A stretch of DNA of 64,000 bases from Gavia stellata (Eukaryota; Chordata; Aves; Gaviiformes; Gaviidae): the NCBI RefSeq assembly GCF_030936135.1, contig NC_082603.1, forward strand, positions 30,753,236 through 30,817,235. The letters are read 5' to 3'. Below, piece by piece: positions 10,700 to 19,972 of this stretch (the stretch's first letter is position 1; each line of letters starts with the position of its first letter). Under the pieces are notes generated by a model. The model searched no databases. It saw only the letters and a program-made list of their open reading frames with translations, and had not been told where the DNA came from. The position numbers and the translations under genes are program-made.

Positions 10700-12507
10700 A
10701 TTAGATCCTGAGACACCGGCAGCAGGCAGCCTTCATGCCTGCAGGTTGGGAGACCGGTGACGGGGGGTACAGATCATGCTGTCCCCCGTCTCCTGCACAA
10801 GGACCAGCTTCCAGCACCGGCGGGGGCAGAGGGAGGAGGACTCGGCTGAGCCAAAATCCCGATGACGGCTGTGGCTTCCCGCGGGCCGCTCGAGGCGGTG
10901 GCTTTGGGCAACATTTTCTCTCTCCGCTGGGTCGGTGTCAACAGCCGCAGAGCTGCGGGTGGCTTTCCACGCCGGCGCCTGCCGTCCCCAAACTCCCTCT
11001 GAATAATAAGCATTTGTTTCAAGTCCCATTGATGGAGCGAAGCCTGGTTTGTCACCACGACAGGGGCAACGCAGCAGCTTTCCGCAGCCTGTTTGCAACA
11101 TGCAGGGACGGCAGCGCTGGCAGGAGCTGCGACCTCCGCCTGCCCTTTAGCTGCTCGGGGCCGCAGGGATCTGCGTGGCTGAGCCTCCCCGGGGCAGCTG
11201 GGTTCAGATCAAAGCATCAGCGGATCCAACAGCATGTGGATGCTGAGAGTCCCTCGCCCTGTTTTGGGAAAGCTGGGGTGGGTGCTGTGTGTGCCCGGCA
11301 TGGCCCCAGGAGGTTTGGGAGAACATATCTGCTGGCAGAGCGGCTCTTCAGCAAACTTATGCGGGTTGACAAGTCCAAAAGCGGAGGGGAAAGCTGCCCT
11401 CCGGCACCCGAGGGGGATGGAGCATGGGAGCCCTGGAAGCGATGCTTCCCGTGCTCCCGGGCCGCCCAGGGAGTCCTTTGCTGGTGCAATCCAGCGTGGT
11501 GCAAGAAATGGCTCTACCTGGGCCCTTCGTGCCCCCGTCACACCCCTCCTGGCGTTGCTGTGCCCTTTGCTCACCTTCGCGTCACCGCAGCAGCAAGGGG
11601 AAAAGGGCGGGCAGCGCCCCACGCGCTCGGGGTGTTTGTGGCCGATGGTGCTGTCAGGAGGGTGGGGAACGAAGACGCCGGTGTTTGCTAAATATTGCCG
11701 GCAGGATTGCGAGCGGCTGTCCAAGAGGAAGCGTTACCCAACTGTTTACACTTGCTTGACTCCTGCCCGTCCTTCCTGGCAGGGGGAGCGTGGTGGCCGC
11801 GGGGACGCCGTTCGGAAAGGGCCATGTCTCGCTGGGTTCCGGAGGGTGCCTGGGACAGGACGTGGCTCTGCATATTCGGTTTAGGACTCTCGTAAAGACC
11901 CAAAAGCTTTTCCCCACCTCACGTCCTGGGACTCACTACCACTTTTGGTAAAAGAAATGTAATTGGTAAAAGAAATGAAATTGTCAAAAGCGTTTTCCTT
12001 GGGCAGGGACAGAGGGGAGGGCTGAGACGAGGGGCTGGAGCCTCTTCCCGCCGCAGGAGCCCTTTGTGCCGCTGAATTTGGGTGCCCGCATCCCTCAGCG
12101 AAGCATCCTTCCCGCACCCACGGGTGGGAGGACGCTGGGCGCAGAGGCTGCCGGGGCCAAAGGGTTCCGCTCCCCCACGCCGGCTGAGGTTAAACATTGT
12201 GAGAAACGGGACATTCCTGCATGAAATTAAGGGCTCCGCCAAGCCCCGGGCCCCGGCCGCCCGCTCGGCTCTCGGGGGGCGCAGCACCCGCACCCGCCCG
12301 CTCCCCCACGCGTGTCACCCCACGCGTGGGAAGGCCACGTCCCGGCCACAGGCGGCTGGGACCGTCCGCACGGCGGGGAGCTGAGCGGGGAGGAGGAGCG
12401 GGGTTGCGCTGCATCCCACGCAACCCACGCGGGACAGGAACGGGGACGGGGACGGGGCGGGTCTCGCCGCGTGGGTTTGGCGGCGCGCGGGGGCGCGGAG
12501 CACCAGC
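10700..12507. other. BSND-tRNA intergenic region
   Basis: No gene was recognised. The first part has no clear structure. From about 12200 the sequence becomes very rich in G, C and CpG up to the tRNA gene. The long open frames are a by-product of high GC. Confidence 0.5.
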
Positions 12508-12578
12508 GCACCAGTGGTGTAGTGGTATCATGCAAGATTCCCATTCTTGCGACCCGGGTTCGATTCCCGGCTGGTGCA
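12508..12578 (+). tRNA. tRNA-Gly (anticodon CCC)
   Basis: The 71-base cloverleaf is complete. Acceptor arms GCACCAG (12508-12514) and CTGGTGC (12571-12577) pair perfectly, followed by discriminator A at 12578. The anticodon stem CAAGA/TCTTG encloses the loop TTCCCAT, with anticodon CCC at 12540-12542. The internal promoter is intact: A box TGGTGTAGTGG at 12515-12525 and B box GGTTCGATTCC at 12557-12567. From the A box to the T arm it matches vertebrate tRNA-Gly-CCC as remembered; the acceptor stem differs by compensated changes. There is no intron and CCA is not encoded. Confidence 0.96.
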
Positions 12579-12611
12579 GGGAAGGCTCTGCAGTTGCGGT
12601 GGCACCATGGC

Positions 12612-12616
12612 TTTTT
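12612..12616 (+). terminator. RNA polymerase III terminator of the tRNA gene
   Basis: The first run of at least four T on the coding strand after the tRNA is TTTTT, 33 bases downstream of the mature 3' end. The distance is longer than usual but in range for a vertebrate tRNA gene. Confidence 0.7.
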
Positions 12617-13535
12617 AATAATCCAATCGCAGGGACCCGCCACAAAAATGCGGGGTGAAAGTGCCCTTTTTTTGCCCCGAGACCTGCCGCTGCTGCAGCC
12701 ACAGCGGGATGCCGGGGGGGGCCCGGCCCAGCATCGCCCCGCTCCCTCTCACCGCCCCGGAGCTCCGTGGCTCCCCCGGGGTTGGAGGGCAGCAGGGGAT
12801 TTAGGTGCCCTTTCCGCCTTTTTGGGGTTTTCTCTGTTGCCTTTTCTGCTCTCTCCTTCCTTCCCCCCAAACAGGACCCCCCCTCCTTGGCACAGACACA
12901 GCCGGGGGGTACCGCTGCTCTCAGCAGCAGCAGGAATTGCTGCTACAATCTCCCCTGTGTGCCAGGAGGGGAAACGGATCTCCACAAGGTTCGTTTTTGG
13001 CTATTTCTGAATATTTTTTCATGAAAAAAAAAATCTTTCTGCAGATATCCACTCCTTCCAGAGAGCTCCAGGACTGGCCGTCTCTCTGCACCGGCGTGGG
13101 GGCCCGGTGTTCATGCCAAGACCTCCCCGGGCTTGCTCAGCACGTGGGGGTGCGCATGGGGCAGGGTTGGCCTTCGCCACCCCCTCCTCTTCGGGGTCTC
13201 TCCCTCCTTCCCTCGGACACAGCTTGTCGCTTGCGCAAAAAGGAAGCAAGCGACTGCGGGGAGAGGGAGACTGTCCCCCGCGAAACGGGGTTCCCCAGTG
13301 TTCGGCTGCCCCGAAGGTGTCCGAAGCATCAGCTCCACGTTGCAGGAGGTCTTAGCGGCGCCTGATTAAGCTGAGCCGAAAATCAGGAGCGGGACTCGTT
13401 GCCGTGAGGGGCCTGGTGGGTGTCGGAACCTGGCCATGTCAGCTTGTGTGGCAGAGGGTGGGAGGCCAGTGGGGCCTGGCGTCCCCCCAGTTACCCAAAC
13501 CAGAGTGCAGGCACCCACTCGAGGTGTCATTAAAA

Positions 13536-13812
13536 ATAAAATATATAAATCCGTATGAAACATATAAATCCATATAAAACATATACATCCATATAAAGTA
13601 TACACATCATTATAAACCATATACATCCGTATAAAGCATACAAATCATTATAAACAATATACATCCATATAAAGCATACACATCATTATAAACCATATAC
13701 ATCCATATAAAGCATACACATCATTATAAACCATATACATCCATATAAACCATACACATCATTATAAAACATATACGTCCATATAAAACACATACCTCCA
13801 TATAAAACATAC
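13536..13812 (+). repeat. AT-rich minisatellite, 38-bp unit
   Basis: The word TCATTATAAA recurs at 13607, 13645, 13683, 13721 and 13759, exactly 38 bases apart. Each unit is two related halves of about 19 bases, one ATATACATCCATATAAA-like and the other ATACACATCATTATAAA-like. Diverged half units flank the core on both sides. The array is nearly free of G on the plus strand, in contrast to the GC-rich surroundings, and ends about 790 bases before the PCSK9 start codon. Confidence 0.93.
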
Positions 13813-13960
13813 AAGTTCTGAGGAGCTTATAAATAACCAGTAAAAAATAAATAAGTCCCTATTTCCCTCAAAAGCGGGGAGCAGGGAAGGGGTTTGCCGA
13901 AGGTGACGGGGGATGTCGGGGCAGTGCGGGAGCCCGGTGCTGCGGGAGGGGAGAGGTGGG

Positions 13961-14003
13961 AGCCACCGGTGAGAGAGAGCCACCGGTGAGAGAGAGCCAC
14001 CGC
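13961..14003 (+). repeat. Short tandem repeat, 17-bp unit, 2.5 copies
   Basis: AGCCACCGGTGAGAGAG starts at 13961, 13978 and 13995 (the last copy partial), with identical units. It lies about 340 bases upstream of the HNF1 site of PCSK9. Confidence 0.85.
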
Positions 14004-14341
14004 AAAGCACCAACCGTGTCCCGGAGAAATAGTATTTGCGGTGTGTGACGACTCTGTAGAAAATGCCCAAACAGGATTAGAGGCTTTCATGGAAACGTGT
14101 CTCCGAAGCAAGCCAGCAAGAGGCACAGAAAAGCTTTCAGCCCTCTCTGGAAATAGTCCGTGCGCCCCGGCGGGTTGCTTGCCGGGGCTGCCGGCGGTGC
14201 AGGGGCCCTCCTGGCGCACCCCGCGCTGGCGGGGGACCCCCCGCTGCTGCGGGCAGCGCCGCCGCCTCCCCTCCTCCCTCCGCGCCCCCGCGCCGTGCCG
14301 CTTCCCCGCGGCCCCACCGCGCCCTGCCCGGCCGCGGCCCC

Positions 14342-14354
14342 GTTAATGGTTAAC
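14342..14354 (+). promoter_or_regulatory. HNF1 site of the PCSK9 promoter
   Basis: GTTAATGGTTAAC matches the HNF1 consensus GTTAATNATTAAC at 12 of 13 positions and is a near-perfect inverted repeat. Human PCSK9 has an HNF1-alpha site at the matching place just upstream of its SRE, where it drives liver expression. Here it is 246 bases before the start codon. Confidence 0.8.
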
Positions 14355-14385
14355 CCGCCCGGGTGGGCCGATGGGGCCGGCGGCG

Positions 14386-14408
14386 GTGGCGTGATCCCCG
14401 CCCCGCCG
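14386..14408 (+). promoter_or_regulatory. Sterol regulatory element and adjacent Sp1-type GC box
   Basis: GTGGCGTGATC at 14386-14396 is the word I recall as the human PCSK9 SRE bound by SREBP2. The following CCCCGCCCCGCC is an Sp1-type GC box. The spacer between the HNF1 site and the SRE also shares the word CCGATGGGGC with the human promoter as remembered. Expression would rise when sterol is low. Confidence 0.78.
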
Positions 14409-14462
14409 CGCCGGGGAAAGCCGCAGCCGCGGGTGCGCTCCGGCTCCTCGGCTCCTGCGCGG

Positions 14463-14520
14463 GCGCGCAGCGGCTCCTCCGTGGGCGCGCAGCGGCTCCT
14501 GCGCGGGCGCGCAGCGGCTC
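14463..14520 (+). repeat. 22-bp tandem repeat in the PCSK9 5' flank
   Basis: GCGCGCAGCGGCTCCT recurs at 14463, 14485 and 14507 with a 22-bp period; the third copy is cut short. The repeat is pure GC apart from a few T and A and lies between the SRE/Sp1 block and the start codon, so it is in the core promoter or the 5' UTR. Confidence 0.85.
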
Positions 14521-14600
14521 GGCGGTCCGGGCTGCGCCGTGCTGAGGGCGCTCGGCGGCCCCGCGCACCTCCGCGCTCCCCGTCGGGGCTCCGGGCGGGC

Positions 14601-17600
14601 ATGGCCCCGCGGGCGCTGGCGCTGGTGCTGGCGCTGGTGCTGGCGCGGGCGGCGGCGGAGCTGGCGGAGGAGCTGGTGCTGGCCCTGGGGGCGGCCGAGG
14701 AGGAGGCAGCCGCCGTCGGGGCCGCCCCCTCGGGGCCCGCCGCCTTCCATCGCGCCGCCAAGGTGAGGAGCGGGGGGGGGTGGGGGGTGGGGGGGGGGGC
14801 GGCCACGCGTCCGTGTCCCCCAAACCCAAGCCCGGCGCTTGTGTCCCCGCAGGCGTCGTGGCGGCTGCCCGGGCGCTACGTGGTGGTGCTGCGGCTGGGC
14901 AGCGGCGAGGCCGAGGTGCGAGGCACGGCACGGCGGCTGCAGGCCCGGGCGGCTCGGCGGGGATACCTGACCGAGCTGCTGCACGTCTTCCACCTCCTGC
15001 CTGCCTTCCTGGTGAAGATGAGCAGCGACGTCCTGGACACGGTACGTGGGGCGTACGGTGGCGGGTGGCGGCGGGGGGCAGCAGCGGAGGTGGGCTCTGG
15101 CAGGGGGTGGCAGCCCCAGCCTTGGGGGGAACAGGAGCTGTGCCACCACGCCGGGCGCTGTGCCTCCTCCCCGCAGGCGCTGAAGCTGCCGCACGTGGAG
15201 TACGTCGAGGAGGACGCTTACGTCTTTGCCCAGAGTATCCCCTGGAACCTGGGCAGGATCGTGCCGCCGCAGCCCAGCTCGGGCGCCTACAGCCCTCCCA
15301 GTAAGTGCTGGCACCTGGGGGGAGGACCACGGGGGTTCGGGGAAGGGTCAGTGACCCCGTCCCCTCTCCTGATCTCGGGGGGATGGCGGTATCCCCCTGC
15401 CCCATGGTGCTGCGGGTCTGGAGCTGCATTGTGGGAGCATCCCAGGTGGCCTGGGCTGACCGCGGTGGCGGTTGCCTTTCCCCCCGGCTGCGTCCCCGGT
15501 AGATAAAGGTGACCTGGTGGAGATTTACCTGCTGGACACCAGCGTGCAGAGCACCCATCGGGAGATCGAGGGCAGGGTGCTTGTGACCGACTTCGAAAGC
15601 GTCCCTGAGGAGGACGGCACCCGCTTCCACAGGCAGGTGAGCCCCGAGGTGCCGCATGCTGCAGCCCGGCAAGAGCATCCCCCTGCACCCACACAGCCCG
15701 GGCTTGTGGTGGGGCTTCCCAGGACAGGAGAGTCACTCGGCTCGTGCCAAAATGCCGGGCAGGACACGCAGCAGTGGGAGCTGTGGTCCTGGGGGATGTT
15801 GGAACCCTCAATGTGGTCTGTTTGGGGCTGTGGCTGAGCAGGGCAGGGCTCCTTTCTGGGGAAAGGAGCTGGGGGGGGCATGGGTGCGTGTCAAGGTGTC
15901 ATTGCAAGAGGGAATTGAGGTCCACCCCACAGCCGGGGCCGTGAAGGCTGCCTGCACCCTGCAGTGGGTGCTAGTGCTGCCTTGCATGGCTTGCATCGCT
16001 GTGTCTGTAGGGGAGCCCAGTGCTAGCACAGCCCGGGGGAAGGGTGGCTGCATCCCTCATCCTTTCTGCCAGCTTTTCTCCTGCACAGGATGATTTTTTT
16101 TATCTTCCCCCACCCCAAAATATTTTTAAAGATTAATTCTGCAGTGGGATTTAGCTGGTGCAAAGAACAAGGGGTGGGGTGGGGTAGGGTGGGATGAGGA
16201 GGACGCTGTGGTGTTGCAAACCTGCTTTGATGCAATGGGCCGGGGCGTGAAACCGTGGTCCCTGTGCCAGGCCAGCAAGTGCGACAGCCACGGGACCCAC
16301 ATGGCTGGGGTGCTGAGCGGGCGTGACGCTGGCGTGGCCACGGGCGCCAATGTCCACAGCCTTCGCGTGCTGAACTGCCAGGGGAAGGGCACTGTCAGCG
16401 GGACCCTCATCGGTGAGTCACCCCACGCCCCAGAGAGGAGCGCGCTCCCTCCCGGAGCCCCGCGCCTCGTCCCCATCCTGCGAGAGTGTCCTGTCCCTCG
16501 TCTCATCCCCCCCAGGTCTGGAGTTTATCAAGGCGGCGCTGGAGGCTCAGCCCTACGCGCTGCCGGTGGTGCTGCTGCCCTTCGCCGGCGCCTACAGCCG
16601 TGTGCTGAACGCCGGCTGTCGGCGAATGGCACAGATGGGGGTGGTGATGGTCGCAGCTGCTGGTAACTACAAGGACGATGCCTGCCTGTACTCGCCAGCG
16701 TCCGAGCCGGAGGTACGGGCTGCGGGGGCTCCCTGAGGTGTGGGGATGTGCAGGGACACGCTGCCACCTCCCTAGGCTCATCCGCTTCAGTGCCAAGTCA
16801 GCTGAGCAGGCTGAGGCTGTGCATCCCGTCCCACCCACGTCCCGCTCCGTCACCACCCTGGCAGGTCATCACGGTCGGCGCCACCAACAGCGAGGACCAG
16901 CCCGCCTCCATCGGCACCCTGGGCACCAACTTTGGCCGCTGCGTGGACCTGTTCGCCCCGGGGGATGACATCATCGGCGCCTCCAGCGACTGCAGCACGT
17001 GCTTCACAGCGCAGAGCGGGACGTCGCAGGCGGCTGCGCACGTGGCAGGCGAGCTGGGCTCCGGGGTGGCGGGCAGGGATGGCTCTCCGCTTGCCCCGAG
17101 CGGTGCTGGCGCTGGGCACGTGTCCCTGCAGGCACAGGGCATTGGGGCTGCCTGTGCTGGGGACACTTTTGCGTGCCACGGTGCCATGGTTTTGGCACGT
17201 TTGGGTGCTGCAGCCTGCACAGAGCTCCCGCATCCTGTGCGTGCGGATGATGGGCTGCAGTGATTCCTTCTCCTGTCTCTCTGGACTTACGTTGCTCGGG
17301 GGAGTCGTACGTAGGCGGCTGCATGGCCCCTGGTTCTCACTGTGGGCCCCTGGGCTCTTGGCAGGCATCGCCGCCATGCTGCTCAGCGCCGAGCCCCAGC
17401 TGAGCCTCGCCGAGCTCCGGCAGCGCCTCCTGCACTTCGCCACCAAGAATGTCATGGACATGGATTGGTTCCCCGAGGAGCAGCGGCTCCAGACGCCCAA
17501 CAGTGTGGCTGGGCTGCCCGCCCGGCTGGGCGCAGGTAAGGACCCCAGGTGCTGGCTGTGTGCCTGGCAGAGCTCTGCCCTTACCAGGGAAAGAGGTGCC

Positions 17601-19102
17601 TGGGTGAAAGCATGGCGCATCTGCAGGGCATGTCCCGCCCTGTGCTGTGCCGGGGATGGCTGAGCCCGAGCGCGGCTGTTTGCATGCAGAGGGTAGGGGG
17701 GAGACCCGCCAGTCCTTGTTGGCAGCCCAGTCTGTGCCGTGGGCTCTGGGTGCCGCTGTGGGTGTCCACCCCACCGCTGACGCCATCTGCCCCATTGCAG
17801 ACAAGCAGCTGTACTGCCGCTCGGTGTGGTCGGCACGGTCAGGCCTTACCCGGCACGCCACGGCTGTGGCTCGCTGCGCCGGTGCCGAGGAGATGCTCAG
17901 CTGCTCCAGCTTCTCCCGCAGCGGCAGGAGGCTGGGGGAGCACATGGAGGTGAGTAGGGCGTGCGGAGACAGAAGTACTGCCCCTGGGGTGCCCACTGGC
18001 CTCGGAGGTGTATCCCCAGGCCCCTGAGCACCCCCGGTGATGCCGTGCTGCCCCGGCCGCAGGAGAAGGACGGGCAGAAGCAGTGCGTGGCACACAACGC
18101 TTTCCGGGGCCAGGGCGTCTACGCCATCGCCAGGTGCTGCACGTGGCCCAGAGCCGAGTGCCGGATCAACGCCAGCTCCCCGGCGGCCGAGGGGGCCGGC
18201 TGCTCCCCACAGGACCACGTGCTGACTGGTAACACGTTGCAGACCCTTGAGCCAACACCCTGATGGCCAAGGGTGTTTCTTCCAGAAAATCTCTGGGACC
18301 TGGGGGTAAAAGCGCGGGTGTGAGTGCTGAGCGGTGGGGGGGGACACGTGCAGGGAGGCAGGCAAGGCTCAGGGCTCAGCGGGGACATCCCTTAGCGCCT
18401 GCGTGTGTGCTGGGATGGTGCCGCAGCCCCCCCGTGCCGACAGCCCCTCTCCCCTCGGCAGGGTGCAGTTTCCACTCCCCCGCCACAGCGCTGGGTGATG
18501 GCGGCAGACCCGTCCCAGGGCCGGGGAGCGGGCCCAGCCGCTGCACCGGCAGGACAGAGGTGATGGTGCACGCCTTGTGCTGCCCCGCCACCAGCCTCGA
18601 GTGCCGGGTGAAGGAGCACGCGTCCCCAGGCTCTGCGGAGAAGGTAGGGACAGTGCAGGCTCCTCTGCCGTGGTGTTGTCCTCGCCTCTGCTCATCCCTT
18701 CTCCCACCCTGATGGGGGGTCAGGTTGGCTTCGGCATCTCATTGCGACTGTAGCCCCAGCCCCAGCCTTCACTGGTGTGCCCAGTTGCCCACCTGTAATG
18801 GGACACCCACCGTGGCCAGGGTCCAGCGGCTCAGTGTGACACCAGCCACATCACCCTGAGCACTGGGGACCATCGAGGACAGGCAGACCTCTGCCCCTGT
18901 GCTGACCTGTGGAGGGTGACTTCTCCCCCATTAGGTGACTGTGTCCTGTGACAACGGCTGGACGCTGACAGGCTGTAACGCCCATTCCCAGAGCCCCGGC
19001 ACCATGGGAGCCTACGCCGTGGACGATACCTGCGTGGCAGCCGGTGTCCCGGGCAGCAGCGTGGCTGCGGCCATCGCCATTTGCTGCCGGAGCCAGCAGT
19101 AG
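14601..19102 (+). CDS. PCSK9: PCSK9, proprotein convertase subtilisin/kexin type 9 (12 coding exons)
   Basis: Secreted proteinase-K-like protein that binds LDL receptors and sends them to lysosomes. Exons: 14601-14762, 14853-15041, 15177-15300, 15503-15636, 16271-16412, 16516-16712, 16865-17048, 17365-17535, 17801-17949, 18063-18228, 18462-18643, 18935-19102. They give 655 aa (human 692) without a frame break. Order: signal peptide (about 1-19), prodomain, autocleavage site [10 protein letters not shown] at Gln136/Ser137, catalytic domain, and a Cys-rich C-terminal domain. The active site is complete: Asp170, His210, Ser370 and oxyanion Asn301, each 16 less than human. The furin-sensitive RFHR and the Asp equal to human Asp374 (Asp358) are kept. 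The acidic start of the human prodomain is missing and the C-terminal tail is about nine residues shorter. Intron 7 uses a GC donor. The gene looks functional and is very compact. HNF1 and SRE sites lie upstream. Confidence 0.96.
14771..14800 (+). other. G-quadruplex-like tract in PCSK9 intron 1
   Basis: Runs of nine, six and ten or more G separated by single T, starting 9 bases after the exon 1 donor, satisfy the G3+N1-7 quadruplex pattern on the coding (RNA-like) strand. Exon 1 ends at 14762 and intron 1 is only 90 bases long, so the tract takes up a third of it. Confidence 0.7.
15637..16270 (+). other. PCSK9 intron 4
   Basis: The longest PCSK9 intron (634 bases), with a GTGAGC donor and an acceptor ending CTGTGCCAG. 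No repeat or additional exon was recognised. The other PCSK9 introns are between 90 and about 320 bases. Confidence 0.8.
17049..17364 (+). other. GC-AG intron 7 of PCSK9
   Basis: Exon 7 must end after GTG GCA G (17048) to join the GC ATC GCC of exon 8 and give the conserved AAAHVAGIAAM. The next two bases are GC, not GT (donor G|GCGAGC). The nearest GT downstream would add residues and lose the frame. The acceptor is a normal AG (GCTCTTGGCAG). Confidence 0.8.
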
Positions 19103-19966
19103 GGACAGGCTGAGCTGGAGATGCGGCTGCCCCAGCCCGGCGTAGCAGGGATGGGTGCTTTGCTGGACCACTGCATCGCTGGCTCGGTACCTTTCCGGGG
19201 CTGAGCTGCCGCTCCCGGCACGGTCCACGCTCCGACACGCAGCTGCTGACGACCTCCACACTTGGGCTGCTGTGATGGTGGGGTACAAGTTCATCGCCCT
19301 CTCGCACACAGTGGGGCCGAGACCCAGGGCGGCCCTGCAAGAGCTCTCCAAGCAGCCCCCGCGCAGCGGGAGCTGTGCCCCATCACAGGAGTCATCCCAG
19401 CATCCTTTCCCCACCGTGTGCTGGGTCTTTCTACACATACCCTGACAGTATGAGCCGTTTTGAGGCTGTTTGTTTGTGTTGTCACCCAGTATATGACAAC
19501 CACCTTTTTAAAAAAAAACGTACCGTGGTGAGGATTGCTCCTTTCTTTCCTGGTTAGTTGCTCATTAGGTGTCAGCTAATGCCGCTTAGCACCTAGAAAA
19601 TCATAGTTTAGATATTTTTAGATAGTTTTATAATTGCCTACTCATGTACCTAGGAGACTTCTTTACTTTTTAGTCGAGTGTAAGGGCTCTAGTTCAAACA
19701 GTCTGCTTGTTTAATTAGATTTTGATCTGCATTGCTATAGAGCCAGCTACTGCTTTGTTACTGTTTTTTTTGTTGTTAAGTTAAAGTTAATGATCTGCTG
19801 GTGTTATGCGTTGCTTTAACAGTTTCCCCTTCAGGGCTTCCCCAGACACATAGAACTGGCTGCAATTCCTTCTTAAAAAAAAAAAAAAAAAGAAGAAAGA
19901 AGAAAAAGCTTTCATAGTACCTTGGTTTTTACATTTGTACCTTAAATATTTATTTGAAATTTTATA

Positions 19967-19972
19967 AATAAA
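19967..19972 (+). terminator. Candidate proximal PCSK9 poly(A) signal
   Basis: AATAAA within an AT-rich stretch about 865 bases after the stop codon. It is canonical, but it is one of two options. Confidence 0.45.

Larger units (their letters stand above)
12617..14341. other. tRNA-PCSK9 intergenic region
   Basis: No gene was recognised. The region holds the 38-bp AT-rich minisatellite (13536-13812) and a 17-bp repeat (13961-14003), described separately. It leads into the PCSK9 promoter. Confidence 0.55.

Noticed and set aside
12501-12514. Second, partial tRNA start upstream of the tRNA gene (CACCAGCGCACCAG)
   Set aside because: Only a few bases of the acceptor arm are repeated and nothing else of a tRNA follows, so it is a short chance duplication.
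13536-13812. CRISPR-like array
   Set aside because: The 38-bp units are contiguous tandem copies without unique spacers, and the genome is a vertebrate one.
14087-15678. Long minus-strand open frames, Ala/Pro/Arg/Ser-rich, opposite PCSK9 exons 1-4
   Set aside because: They are caused by very high GC, which removes stop codons. They are antisense to well-supported PCSK9 exons and are low in complexity.
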